Source: Daucus carota subsp. sativus
Taxonomy: Eukaryota; Streptophyta; Magnoliopsida; Apiales; Apiaceae
Length of the DNA: 64,000 nt
Assembly (NCBI RefSeq): GCF_001625215.2
Contig: NC_030387.2
Coordinates: 38,463,606-38,527,605 of the forward strand
Direction: 5' to 3'
In this document: positions 10,612 to 22,456 of the stretch, in pieces
How the letters are laid out: each line of letters begins with the position of its first letter
Position numbering within the stretch: the first letter of the stretch is position 1
Position numbers and translations under genes: made by a program
The notes under the pieces: generated by a model
Told to the model about the DNA's origin: nothing
The model's database searches: none
Seen by the model: the letters and a program-made list of their open reading frames with translations, nothing else

Positions 10612-13005
10612 ATGGCGGCGCTTCCGTTGATGAAACTTATAAGACTTAAAGGAGTGCCAATACTGCAGCAACTTCACTTAGAGGAGCGTTTGCTTCGTAC
10701 TTCTCCACATAATTGGTGTATTATTAATGATGGAACTAATTTACCTCACATTGTTATGGGCATTTCTGGGTATTTCTCTTTTTTCACTTCATTTTTTTTA
10801 AAAAAATTTTTTGTTGCTAATTGATGGGTGTACTTTTTCTTTATATTCACTTTTGTAGTTATCTTTCTTGGGATTTTGCTAGTCAGCTTGAGTTCAATAA
10901 TTAAAATGCATATTAACTTCTTAATTGTCCACTGCTTGAAAAGTTGAAGCTTTACTATGGGAGCAATAAGGTGATGACCAAACATAATATGACTACTGGT
11001 TGCTAATATTGTTCATTGTGCATTACATCGTCTGGCCTGAATTGGTTATGAATATGGTGATACTTTATGCTGACATGCTGATTTTAGTAGTATATTTATT
11101 CATTTGGTTAACTATTGTAGTGAATCAAGGATACAATGCTTTATTAATTTTTGAGTTTTCGTAAATATGTTAGGCTATTAAGCTAACGAGTTAGTTCTGA
11201 AATTATTACCAAGTGTGAGAAAATTTTGTGCTTGCTATAGATGCTTTTCGTTAATTTTATCATTATTCGTGAAGTCGTGAACTGAATGACAGCGCTGCTA
11301 AAACTGGTCTTGTAGGACCCTGATGACACCACCTGGCTAGATTTGTCGCAGGGTTGTCTTTTGTTGATCGTCATCTCATGCGTGCTTCACCTATATTTTC
11401 CTAGATGCTAATATTCCTTAAATGATTGTTCTTGCTTAGGAAACCTGCCGAACTTCTTGAAATCAATTCTGTTTTGAGAGATAAAGTTCCTGTGATTAGA
11501 AGATTTAGCGGAGGAGGTACTGTTATAGTTGATACTGGTACGATATTCGTCACATTCATATGCAACAAGGATGATGTTTCTGAAGTTCAACCATATCCTC
11601 GACCTATCATGTCCTGGAGTAGCTTATTGTACAGTAAAGTATTTCAAGGAGTTGGTGATTTTGTCCTCCGCGAGAATGGTATATACATTGTACTCTATAC
11701 TGCTTACAATCGAAAATGAATTCAATATCCCCCCCACCCCCACCCCCACCCCCACCCCCCAACACAAAAAAAAAACAAACCGCCCCATCCTTTTTACTAT
11801 ACACCAAATAAGTGATTAAAAGGTTCTCGTGAGTTTGGTTTGCCTCAACTCACAAACTATGTATTAGGTGATATATAAAATTGCTTCGAGCTGTCAGCAA
11901 TGTCTGAAGTTGTAATTGATCTATTTCAATTCAGTGGCTTATGACACCTTTAGTTTTCTTATCATGCATTGAAATTCTGTCGGTGCTTAAGTTACTCAAT
12001 ATTCTTTTTGAATGATGTAGATTACGCCTTTGGCAACCGCAAGTTTGGTGGAAATGCTCAATCTATCACCAAAAATCGTTGGATTCATCATACATCGTTT
12101 TTGTGGGACTATGAAATCAATAACATGGCTTATCTCAAGCTTCCGAAACGAGCTCCTGAATATAGACTAGTATGTCCCCAATCTCTTAGCTTCTACTATA
12201 TGAGAGACTACAATTACATTTAACACCACCACTATCTAAACTGTTCTATCACTAGTTGAGTATTGACATGTCATTATAGCTTTAGATAAATGGAAGATAG
12301 TGCACATATATAACTGATGAATATTTAAATACATATGTTCCGTTTTGTATCTTTTGAAGCCTGAGGGAAAAGGAATCTAAGCTATGAACAAAACATCAAC
12401 TTCTGAGGGCATTTCATTGATTGTGCCTGTCAAATGTTCCTACTATATATTGGTAACATTATTAGCATATACCATAATAATCAATTCATCCCAACTGTCT
12501 TCTGTTGAGAATCCACGTAACTATTTCTGATGGATGCAAACCTATAGTCGGCAATCTGAGGGAATATTATGGTCAGAGCCTGTTAAATTGTAAGGGCATA
12601 AGCTGATCACTTGTATTTGTGCAGGCTTGTTTTTTCTCTAAATTTTGTTTGTGCAGGGTTCTTCTTATAGGGATGCTATTTATAGTTCTGCAGTGAACAT
12701 TAAGCGTTATTAATAGATTTGCACTGAAAGTTTTGCAATTACATAAAACATTACTTTGAAATTTTTCTGTAACTGTGTGCACATCAATGTATGTTCAGGC
12801 TAGGAATCACTTGGATTTCATATGTTGCATGAAAGAATATATGCCAAGGACAAATTTCATCACAAGAACTGTTGATGCACTCCAAGGTGAGTTTTCTGTT
12901 GAAACCACAGACTTGGAAGCAGTTGAGTCTCCTCCAAATACAAAGTTTATTCATTCCTCAAAGATACTGACAGAGCGGGAACTGGAGGAAGCTGCTCTGG
13001 GATGA
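10612..13005 (+). CDS. Lipoate/octanoate-protein ligase family protein (biotin/lipoate A/B ligase fold)
   Basis: Four exons (10612-10769, 11440-11678, 12021-12169, 12799-13005) give 250 residues, all with GT-AG introns and consistent phase. Members attach lipoate or its octanoyl precursor to lysines of dehydrogenase and glycine-cleavage proteins. The ligand-binding motif RRFSGGGTVIVD lies at residues 73-84, close to the LplA pattern RRxSGGGTVxHD but with Val-Asp in place of His-Asp. The lysine motif FGNRKFGGNAQS is at 136-147, with the presumed active Lys at 140, followed by HHTSFLWDY. The protein lacks the C-terminal accessory domain of bacterial LplA, as do other plant members of this kind. 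No clear targeting peptide is visible. Intron 2 begins close to a CCCCA pentanucleotide run (about 11728-11760). A partial duplicate lies at 3163-3640. Substrate choice (lipoate or octanoyl) cannot be read from sequence. Confidence 0.88.
11728..11761. repeat. (CCCCA)n microsatellite in intron 2 of the ligase gene
   Basis: About five units of CCCCA, followed by a short A run, lie about 50 bases after the intron 2 donor. Such tracts are prone to length variation. Confidence 0.9.
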
Positions 13006-14433
13006 CACGTTACTCTTTGTTAGTTAGCTCTGTAGAATTGGTTAGTCAAGCCAGAGAGAGACATGTAGAGAAGCGCTGAATATTTCCATCTTTGTTTCAC
13101 AATAGAAGGTATTAAATTCATTCTGATTTAAATGCTTGGAAACTCATATCCACTTTGATCTAAAGTATAATGTTAGAGAGGATACATACATAATATATAC
13201 AGGCAGAAGCGTGCTTATGTAGCATAGATGTATGCTCATAGTTATATGTGTATATGTACTGTCTCAATTCTTATTATTCAGGTGCAGAATAATTTTTGCG
13301 TTGTCATTTAATTATATTCTTAAGGATTCTATACATGTGTTAGTTTCATATATATAGCGTCTTTCAGTTTGAAATAACAAGGGCTCTGAAGAGCTGGGAA
13401 TGTCATACGTGTACTGGGTATATGTTCTTTTACCATCTATTAATCCAGTATGATTTTGCAATTTCGCTTATGCTGCGTGTTTTAGGAGGAAGTCGTGGAT
13501 CATATGAACTTTGTGTTAATAATGTATGTTCATATAGTTGAAAATATGTTGTAATGACTTGCTAAATATGTGATGATGGAAGTTGTCTTGAATCTAGTAG
13601 GAGCGTTGAAGATTATGAATGTCATCCATCTTATATCTATATGTCATTATAGAAACAAGATTTAATTAACCAAAATTAATATACTCCAGGAAAAATAAAT
13701 ATTCTCAACAACTCTATTGATTACAAATTGTAGGTGTTTTTAGGTCCGCATCTTATGAAATAATACTCTTGGACATCGATGGTAAAAGTTTTGCTAGAAT
13801 ATAGAATACATTTTGTGATGTTTGAGGTGGTTCAATGCTGTGAGGTATATAGTGTAACTATGGATCATGCACAAGATCAAGCAGCTTATATTAGTTGTTA
13901 TTTTCCTGCACAAAGTTGTAAAGTTAACAGTAACATGCCTTGATATGTGCTGCTCTATGTTATTGCATATGTATACTAAATGTTGAGCAGAAAAGGAAGA
14001 AGACTACATAACTTGTGCATAATAATATAGGTTTCATTGTGTTCTGTTTGTTGATGGAGCTTGTTAAGAGCAAGTCCATCGTGTTATATCTTGTTCTATA
14101 GCTATATTATAGAACAAAAAGTAAAAATCAACGCTCCGATGGTGTTCTATATTTTGTGCTACGATAGACAAGATATAGCAACAACCGTTGGAGACATGAT
14201 TTTAGTTTAGCATTAAAAATCACTTTCTGTAACTAAATTATAGCAATAACTCTGTTTATTTTATCACAACCATTGGACTTGCTTGTAGAAAAATATTGCA
14301 ATCTTACTTCTGTACATTGAAACTAAAGGTACGCAATAAAGCAAATTTTCGGTCAAAAATCATGTATTCATGGTTTACAATACAAATGAACATGATTTTT
14401 TTCTTAAATCGACTCTTGTCCGGAGATTTTAGC
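13006..14433. other. 3' region of the ligase gene and intergenic space before LHCA4
   Basis: This is untranslated and intergenic sequence with no recognised gene. A MITE-like element sits at about 14068-14285. LHCA4 is transcribed toward it from the right, so the two genes converge here. Confidence 0.5.
14068..14285. mobile_element. MITE with 'agcaagtcca' terminal inverted repeats
   Basis: The left end AGAGCAAGTCCATCG and the right end CCATTGGACTTGCTT are imperfect inverted repeats about 218 bases apart. The interior carries self-complementary 'gttctata' and 'tatagaac' words. The superfamily is unclear, and I could not fix the target duplication. Confidence 0.5.
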
Positions 14434-15377
14434 CTATGGTGAGCCGCTGAAAGTTTGAACAATTGTGTTGTGCCATGGGTCAGCTAGGTGCTGCTGAAGG
14501 TTCTCGAATGGTCCTTTTCCGGTCACATTGTGTTGAACCACAAACCCTAAGAATGCCAACATTGCCAGTCTTCCTGTAAAATTTGTAACACATGAATTAG
14601 TTCCTAGTTCATGAATGCAAATTAGATTTGCTAGATGTTAAACTATGGTTTAGGAGAAAGGAGACTTGGTGACTTACCATTGGCAAGCTCTTTCTCTTTA
14701 GCCTCTTCAGTAGCCGCGAAATTCAGAGGGTTGAAGATACCGCCTGGGTAACCAACTTCACCTGGTGGCAAACTGTAGCTCTTGAAGATGGGATCCTGAT
14801 TTACGCTTCCAGGGTTCTTGATGTCTTGCCACCTCCTGATCTCTACATAGTGGAACAAGATGAACTCGATCACGAACAGGGTCGATGACGATGCAAAGTA
14901 CTCGGATTTTCCAGCATCGTACCATTCCGGAGCATTGATCAGACCAATCTTGGTGAAAACCTCAGGTAGTAGCATTCCAGCAACTCCTAACATAGCCCAT
15001 CGTCCGTTAACAAGCTCTGCCTGAACGAACCATTTCAAGTTCTCGGGGTCCTCAGCTAGCGCCAAAGGATCAAATCCATTGTCACCTGGAAGACTGAATG
15101 AAGAAACAAAGGTAAATTACTATCCTTAAGCACACTAAACTTACATTGTACAAGAAGTAAACATGTTTCCACAAAAGTACCTGCCATCTAGATAACCAGG
15201 GGAAGCTAGGCCAGGTAGCCACTGGCCTTTCTTGGCTTCAACTTTGAATGAGCCTGAAGCCACCGGCTTGAACGAGACCTCACGGTTTAATCTCCCCGAT
15301 GATCCGGTGAGGAACCTCGTCTTCGAGGCACACGGCCTGATACCGGCTACCGAAGCTTGGGTGGTGACTGCAGCCAT
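14434..15377 (-). CDS. LHCA4: Photosystem I chlorophyll a/b-binding protein 4
   Basis: Three exons on the minus strand (15181-15377, 14678-15093, 14434-14573) encode 250 residues, the usual length. LHCA4 pairs with LHCA1 in the light-harvesting belt of photosystem I in thylakoids. Residues 1-48 are a Ser/Thr/Arg-rich chloroplast transit peptide ending near FKVEA; the mature protein starts [12 protein letters not shown]. The first membrane helix has [19 protein letters not shown] (residues 83-101), with Asn95 in the position where most LHC proteins have His. Asn there ligates the chlorophyll linked to the far-red forms of LHCA3/LHCA4. The third helix starts [15 protein letters not shown]. The sequence [18 protein letters not shown] at the C terminus is typical of LHCA4. 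Its upstream region has light-response motifs (listed separately). Confidence 0.96.
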
Positions 15378-15553
15378 AATTGTTTTCTCAGATTAAGAAT
15401 GTAGTATTCTGCTGGTGCTCTCAGTGTATGCCCTTGTAGCCATTTTGTACTTCATTTTAAAACCATATTCGTGGCTTTGGTTCAATGAAAAAATCAGGCA
15501 GTTGGATCTGTGGAAACCAGTGGCTGTGATTTGATGTCATGATTTTGGATATG

Positions 15554-15595
15554 CTTATCAGCCTATGGTGCTGCAAGGTCCTTATCCACCTTATC
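15554..15595 (-). promoter_or_regulatory. Three I-box/GATA motifs upstream of LHCA4
   Basis: CTTATC occurs at 15554-15559, 15581-15586 and 15590-15595, reading GATAAG on the gene strand, about 180-220 bases before the start codon. Repeated GATA/I-box elements are a known feature of light-regulated LHC promoters. Confidence 0.6.
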
Positions 15596-15751
15596 TTGCT
15601 GTTGTTGCTTATTGATCTTCGTATATTTTGCGTTCTTCTTACTGGTTCTGAGCAAGTTGTGGGATCCACCGGTGGTGACACGTAGATGATTCTGCGATGT
15701 GGTGGATTCGATTTTCTAACAGGCCATCTAAACATCCTTCTTGTACAAATG

Positions 15752-15764
15752 ATTGGTTCACGTG
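15752..15764 (-). promoter_or_regulatory. CCAAT motif next to a G-box upstream of LHCA4
   Basis: ATTGGTTCACGTG contains an inverted CCAAT and a CACGTG G-box (15759-15764), about 380 bases from the LHCA4 start. bHLH (PIF-type) and bZIP (HY5-type) factors are known to bind such G-boxes in photosynthesis genes; binding here is inferred. Confidence 0.5.
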
Positions 15765-16039
15765 AGAACTCGAATCTGATGAGACTTGGGTTAGGTTTGA
15801 TGGGCCTTTAGTTTCTGTCCAGGACTTTAAAATGTGGATCGGATGGGAAGTTGTTCAAAAAACTTGAGCCCAATGTCATCACTCTTATAATTTCAAACCT
15901 GTTAATATGTCACACAACGCTTTACATTTATTTTGTTCGCGTTCAGATTTACTTATTTGATCATAATTATTGTTCATAATTATTTATTTTTGACAAACGA
16001 AATAGGAAAATGTGATCATAATGAATGAGATGGAAGGTG

Positions 16040-16510
16040 TATACTATATAATTATCATTGATCTTAAATTTGTAATCACTATAGAATGTTTTGTTACTTA
16101 GAGTTTTCATGATGTAGGTGGTGTGATATACTCCATCTCTGACTCTCTCCCCCTCTTTCTCCTAGGTTGTTTATCTTTGGATACAGACTGTTTATTTTTA
16201 GAGACGGAGCTTAATACACATTTTAAGACTCATATAAAAAGACGTGTTTTAGAATTTAAATTATGTGCTAAGCAATGCAAAAAGTTGTAAAGAAATGAGA
16301 GGGATGGTGAATTATATCGGAAATGAACTAGGCCGGAAAGAAGAATGTATGCAGAAACAAGAAAGCATAAGTAGACAAACAAAGGCCCTCTGCTTTATTC
16401 TGTCATGACTAGATATACATGCCAAGTGATACAAATTATCATCATAGCTAAGGACATTTTTAGCATCAGCAGCCAAATTTGTTGACTCCATCCAGACCCC
16501 CAAACAAAAT
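16040..16510. repeat. Direct duplication, copy A (downstream of expansin)
   Basis: This segment is near-identical to about 17137-17578. Both copies run from 'atataattatc..tgatcttaaatttgta' through 'ggccctctgctttattctgtcatga' to 'gactccatccagaccccc'. Copy A has a small extra run ('gactctctccccctctttct') absent from copy B. The copies are separated by a MITE-like insert (about 16543-17136). The strong similarity suggests a recent duplication. Confidence 0.85.
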
Positions 16511-16542
16511 ATGCAGGCACTTGTTCTTTAATGTATACTATG

Positions 16543-17136
16543 GGCCGTTTGGCTGTGCTTAGAAGAAGTAACTTATTACTTAAAATAAAGAAGTGGATTA
16601 AAATTAATAAGTTGATTTAGACTTAAAAGCTATTACAAGTGTTTGGATACTATGACTTATAATTTCTTATAAGTTATTTAAGTGTTTGGATAACTTAACT
16701 CATAAGTTTGTATAATTCTCTAATTTTTTAAAATAAATTGTTTTATTTAAAAATATATTTTAATAGTTTCAAAAAAAATATATTTTAACAATACAAAAAC
16801 TTTTATTATTAATACACGAAATATTTTCTTTCAAAAAAAATACACAAAATATTTTACAAATAAAAAATATAAAAACTATGCATTAAAAAGATAAAGAAGA
16901 AGTGCTGAAGTTAAAGAAGAGGAGGTGCATGAGAAAATCCGCCGCGGAGAGAAGTAAACAAGTGTTTAGTAATATAAGCTGGAGTAAAAAAAAAAGCCGG
17001 GGTTTATAGCTTTTTTTTCCCGAGCTTCTCCAACTTATTTTGAGCGCTCCTACATTTGCCAAACAGCAGGTTTAACAAGTGAAGTGGGCTTATCGGGCTT
17101 TTAAGCCCATAAGTTCAATCCCCAAACACCCACTAT
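16543..17136 (-). mobile_element. MITE-like element, 'ccgtttgg / ccaaacacc' family
   Basis: The left end GGGCCGTTTGGC and the right end CCCCAAACACCC are imperfect inverted repeats. ACTAT flanks both sides. The interior shares 'acttataa', 'cttctccaactta' and 'gaagaagtaactta' words with the shorter elements at 26823-27055, 27777-27998 and 52291-52543, so these look like one family of probable hAT derivatives. Confidence 0.5.
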
Positions 17137-17578
17137 ATAATTGTCCTTGATCTTAAATTTGTACACTATAAAATGTTTTGTTACTTAGAGTTTTCATGAT
17201 GGAGGTGGTGTGATATACTCCATCTCTTCCCTAGGTTGTTTATCTTTGCAGGCATACTGTTTATTTTCATAGACGGAGGTTGACACACATTTTAAGATTC
17301 ATATAAAAATATGTGCTTTAAAATTTAAAATACGTGCTAAGCAATGCAAAAAGTTGTAAAGAAATGAGAGGGATGGTGAATTATATCGGAAATGAACTAG
17401 GCCGGAAAGAAGAATGTATGCAGAAACAAGAAAGCATAAGTAGACAAACAAAGGCCCTCTGCTTTATTCTGTCATGACTAGATATACATGCCAAGTGATA
17501 CAAATTATCATCATTGCTAAGGTCATTTTTAGCATCAGCAGCCAAATTTGTTGACTCCATCCAGACCCCCAACAAAAT
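17137..17578. repeat. Direct duplication, copy B (downstream of expansin)
   Basis: Second copy of the segment at 16040-16510, adjoining the expansin 3' flank. See copy A. Neither copy holds a recognised gene, and the 63-64 residue open frame in each is probably chance. Confidence 0.85.
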
Positions 17579-17855
17579 CTCCAGTCACATCTTCACCAAC
17601 GAGCTCTGCTAGCTGCTAGCTGCCTCCAAGATACAGCGGCCAGCCGCAGCCGCGGCCAGGGTGGTGATTAATATTCTCACCACCCCTATTGTTATTCTCT
17701 CCCAACATAATAACCAGACAACACACATGTTACTGAAGTGAGCCTCTTAATACGAGCCTTAATTCTCACTTCTGTAACCAGAAACCACACTATACAACAC
17801 AACAAGTACATGTATATGACAATTATCTACTGATGCAGAGGGCTTGTTGGATGAG

Positions 17856-18788
17856 TTAGAATTGCCCGCCACTGAAGGTCTGGCCGAAAGACCAGCCTTC
17901 AGGGGCAACGTTGTCGCACTCCAGAACACGGCCATCGCTGCTAGTGACTCTGAAAGACAGACTCTGACCATCAAGTAAAGTATAGCTCTGCCAGTTCTGT
18001 CCCCAGTTCCTTGACATGGCTAGCCAACCTGTTTTTGAACCTTTTATCGATACAGCCTTAATGTCACCCGCCCCTGCAACGTTTGTGATGAGTACCAGGT
18101 TGAAGTATGAGTGTCCGTTTATAGTGAATCTTATTCCTCCTTTCTTCTCGCAAGGCACCCTAATCAAGAAATTACGTACAGTTAAGTTACCAGTTCTCCT
18201 AAATTTTATGACGGTGACTGAATCAGATATTGAAATTTATGTTTATTAAATTTTATATTAAAGAATTAAAGACCTTCTGTAAGAGACAGGAACAACTCCT
18301 CCAGTAGAGTCTGCAATTTTTTGGAACACAGGCTCAGAAAGGTCAAAATGAGGCTGGGGAGGATCGCACCAGTTGCCAGGATCATTAGGAGGACAGAAAT
18401 TAGTTGCGGTGACTATAATAGACCCTGATCTGCACCATCTCGGGGAATTGATACACTTGAGCTCAAAGCAAGCTCCGCAGCTGAAGCCATCATTAAAAAG
18501 CACAGTGCTTAGTGCTGCAGTATCCGTCCCATACCCTGTGTTAAACAAGTTTCCATATCCACAAGATCCACCTGTTCCCAAATTTTCACAGATCAGCTAA
18601 TAAATATATTTATGAGCCTCGAAAATAAACAAAAATGGTATACATAACAACGTACCCATAGTGCCGGAAGCATCACTGCCTCCATAAAAGGTGGCACGGC
18701 CCTGCATCCAGCTTCCGTCATCAAATCCATGAACAAGCGAAATAAGACAGAGGATGCCTCCTAGTGTAGAAACAAGCCTGCAGGCCAT
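17856..18788 (-). CDS. EXPA: Alpha-expansin
   Basis: Three exons on the minus strand (18656-18788, 18274-18571, 17856-18159) encode 244 residues. Expansins loosen cell walls without hydrolysis at acid pH. Residues 1-20 form a signal peptide, with probable cleavage near VHG. The GH45-like domain starts [22 protein letters not shown] (from residue 32), has the Cys pattern CGACFELKC and the alpha-expansin signature HFDLS (119-123). The C-terminal binding domain has SRNWGQNWQ and ends [11 protein letters not shown]. The exon pattern, with introns splitting Gly45 and the SYRR region, is typical for EXPA. A probable 5'-UTR intron ends at TTTGCAG just upstream of the start (acceptor about 18821; donor possibly near 18953). 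The exact EXPA number cannot be assigned. Confidence 0.93.
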
Positions 18789-19022
18789 TTTTTTATTGTG
18801 TATTCTTCTAGTTAGTTCCTGCAAACAACCAAAACAGAATTAATTGAGTTACTGACTACTGATAACCATCAACCATTAACCGTTAACTGTAAATACTAGT
18901 ATTCAGTCTCATTTCTCGACAATAAAAAACGTTTTTAGAGTTGATTATCACACCTTTGGGGAGATTTTGTTGTGGGGGATGAAGCTGTGATTGTGATGGA
19001 CAAATGAGGGGGAGAAATGGAT

Positions 19023-19030
19023 GTTATATA
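19023..19030 (-). promoter_or_regulatory. Putative TATA box of the expansin gene
   Basis: GTTATATA on the plus strand reads TATATAAC on the gene strand, about 240 bases before the start codon. The distance fits a leader containing the proposed 5'-UTR intron. Confidence 0.5.
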
Positions 19031-20687
19031 GGGGAGGGTAAGGGCAAAACGGGGAATTCGGAGACCAAAAAACTGTAATTCAAGTATTGCAGGTAGCTAG
19101 TATGTGAACAAGTGAAGGCAGATTGATAATGTGATATGATGAAAGCAATTTGACTTGAAGGGCAGTGTGCAACTTCTTTTTTTTTAGCTTTTTCTGCATT
19201 TAAAACCCTTTTCTTCTTCATTTTTGCTTCTTCTTTTGCTTTTTTCCTCCGACGGTTTCGTCTGCTTTCTATTTATATGAATCGTTGTTAGGAGGAGGTT
19301 CTGAGTATATTCCGATGCATATATTTCGCTTACATTTTTAGCGGATGGTTCTCTTTTAGGTAGAGAGCTGTAAACGAACCGAACTCAGATGAACTCGGAC
19401 GAAAATTTAACAAACACGAACAAATTTTAGGCCTATTTAAGATTATTGAACATTTTAAATTCATAGCATGAGAAACGTAGCTTGGCCGGAGCCACAAATG
19501 ACTCTTGCAGATCGATCCGGGATATTCTGAAGGTAATCGAAATTCTGGAAACAGGATGCTAAAACCCTTCCCTGCAATTATTTTGTAGCGGACGGGTGTG
19601 TAACGCGTAAAAATCTGTTAAACAGTTCGGATCAAATTATTTAGTCAAGAATGAGAATGCGAGGTCTCCAGAAATATTGTTTCATTTCATTATAATTCTT
19701 ATGAATAATTTCGTTTTAAATTAGTAAATTAAGTTATGATGATCGACGGATATATATGGTAACTAATGTGAGTTGCAGAGATGCAACGGCTAAATTAGAA
19801 ATAACGTACGTAACAGGATGAAGAAGCAAAAGATAAATTGAGTTGCAGAATCGCGCTGTTGTTACAACTTTCGTGACACTTAACATTATGCAGCATGTTG
19901 ATCATGACCCGTACGTTCATAAACCGCGGCAGAAAGAAAGGAACTGATCTATGCTCAGCAACTCTAAACAGGGTCTCGGACAAACTCTTTTAAAAATGCG
20001 AGTCTTCTTTTTCCGCTCTCTTTTAAAGAGTATCTAAATGCTATTAAATTATTATTATTAAATACAATATTCACTTCAATCCAATTTTATTCATTTCTCT
20101 CTACAGCAATTTTTTTCAATAATAAAAAATAAAAATGGAGAGCAAATATAAAAAGTAGGGCTGAAATTATTAATGTATTTAATGTATTAACTTGTTATGA
20201 GATATATATATTATAAAATTATATTAAAAATAATTTAAAACCCCGTTGAAGATGCTCTTACTAAAATCTAGTTGAAAGGAATTTGAATGTAGTTTAGTCA
20301 TTTTTTTGAGAAAATAATTTTTATATCAATGAATAGCATCAAAATATAATATCCGAATATGAGGCTTCTTCGTTCAAAAAATTTTATAATCTAACCTAGA
20401 GACTTGTCAAGATGTCGACAAAAATTTATGATCTTTTAGAAATTTGTGAAACACCTCGTTCCATATTTAATATATTCATCATCAGATTTACGATTTTGAC
20501 AACACTCGATTTTCGGTGTTTTATATATATATATATATATTTGTTTGCATTTTGTTTTTTACAATGATTATAGATTATTATAACATATTAGATATGCTTA
20601 ATTTCTTATTATTATTTTTGACATGATGCTAATTTCTTATTGGTTATCATCTTTATTGGCTTACATTAATATTACTTTAAATTCATA
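19031..20687. other. Upstream region of expansin and intergenic space
   Basis: No gene is recognised. Near 19363-19440 there is a short run 'ctgtaaacgaaccgaactc...', a decayed relative of the hAT-like element at 42880-43172. A (TA)n tract lies at about 20522-20542. Confidence 0.4.
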
Positions 20688-21055
20688 ATGATTATCAGAT
20701 ATCATATAATAAACTTGAATATATTTAGTTTCAGGTTGTCTGTTTTGTATTTGTAATGATTTCATATGACAATTTGAAATATACCCGCTTTCTTGATTGA
20801 TATCATATGTGTCGGTTCCGAATTTTTCGTAATAAACGTCATATATTATTCTGTATCAAGAGAATCCAGAATGATCATCAAATCTCATATAATAAACTTG
20901 AATATATTTAGTTTTATGTTGGCTGTCAGCAATTTATATCTGTAATGATTTCATAACTATAATTTGAAACATACTCGCTTTCTTGATTGATATCATATAT
21001 GTCAGGTACTCTCCATCTTCGCAATGAACGTCATATATTATCGTGTATGCTGTTG
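20688..21055. repeat. 183-bp tandem duplication, two copies
   Basis: The segment starting 'atgattatcagatatcatataataaac' at 20688 recurs at 20871 as 'atgatcatcaaatctcatataataaac'. Shared blocks include 'ttgaatatatttagttt', 'ctgtaatgatttcata', 'cgctttcttgattgatatc' and 'aacgtcatatattat'. The period is 183 bases and the copies have diverged noticeably. No coding content. Confidence 0.75.
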
Positions 21056-21457
21056 ATTCTATGATATTTGTCAACTTTATAAGTGTGAACTACGTCAAAA
21101 AAATTATAACGATCGTCAGACATATCATTCCGTTATCATGAATATCCTTTTATCTTTGCATGTGATGCTTATCGGGTTGCAAAAAAGAAAGTTAAAAAAA
21201 GTCCTTATTTTTGTTTTGTATACTCTACTTATAATAATAGTCATTTATATAATATTATTTATGATCGACTCAACAAATTTTCTAACATATTTGAACTGTT
21301 AACTATTAAATATATTGTACACGTGCCTATTTATAAATAAATTATTATATAATTTATATAATAGCTCGTATCTACACTAAGGAGTTGATATTAATTTTGT
21401 CCTATTTGTAAGATATCTTATTTTATAATTAGACAATTCGAGAAGAAATAAAAGATA

Positions 21458-21716
21458 CTCCCTCCGTCTCTAAATACTTTTCATGTTTGTACTTTTCACG
21501 TTTGCCAACACACACTTTTAATCATTAATATTTTTCATTTCGTAGTAGTATTAAATATAAAAATTTCACCGTATTAAAGTACTCGTGAATACGAATCTAA
21601 CAAGATCACTCATGACTATATATAGTTTTATAGATTAGATGTAAATTAGTAATTTGTCTCATGTTATGAACAGTACCGACATCACAAACAGGAAAAGAAA
21701 TAAGAAACGGAGGGAG
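21458..21716. mobile_element. Stowaway-like MITE
   Basis: Starts CTCCCTCCGTCTC and ends AACGGAGGGAG, with TA on both sides (21456-21457, 21717-21718). It is 259 bp with no coding sequence. Confidence 0.75.
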
Positions 21717-22456
21717 TAACGAAAACTCTCTCTATCCCATCATTCACTCTTCTTATCATTCTTGCAATATTAATCATTAGCCAACCTTGCATTCAGTGCA
21801 AAGAAGTATGCTCTGTTATATTTAATAATTTAAAATATAAAAAGAAAATATATTTAGCGTGAATTGGTGTGTTTTGCGCATAAGATCGTTCTTTTTATCA
21901 TATTATTTATCCTTTATAAATTGAGAAAGAAGTGATTATACTCTATATTGGTTGAGATTAATTAACAATAATCTTAATTACAAATCTCAATTGGCTAATG
22001 TCACGTGCAACTAATTGATGTATAAAGTTACACACACATATAAACCCATCACAAATTTTTTTACATAAACATCGCAATATCGCATATGTTACTACTATCA
22101 TCAACTTCATGTTAACATGTCATGAAAAAGATAATATAATTTTATAAATTTTTTATCACAACTATATTATTAAATTTCATATGTGTGTGTAAGAACTTAT
22201 ACTCAAACAAAGATGATTTTAAATGAGAATTTATTAAAAATAGGTGATTTGAATAAATAATATTGATAATTTTTACAAAATTTAATTAATAGATTATATA
22301 AAATTACCACATATTGAATATAAAATTTATTTTTGTTGACACATCTTCCGCTGCTACTAGCAAGCAGCATCAATTGGGCTTCAAAAAGAACCTGGATAGT
22401 CAAGCCCATGAACTGAGCAGCCAGAGATGGTCCGCAACAAGTGAATTGTTAATTTA

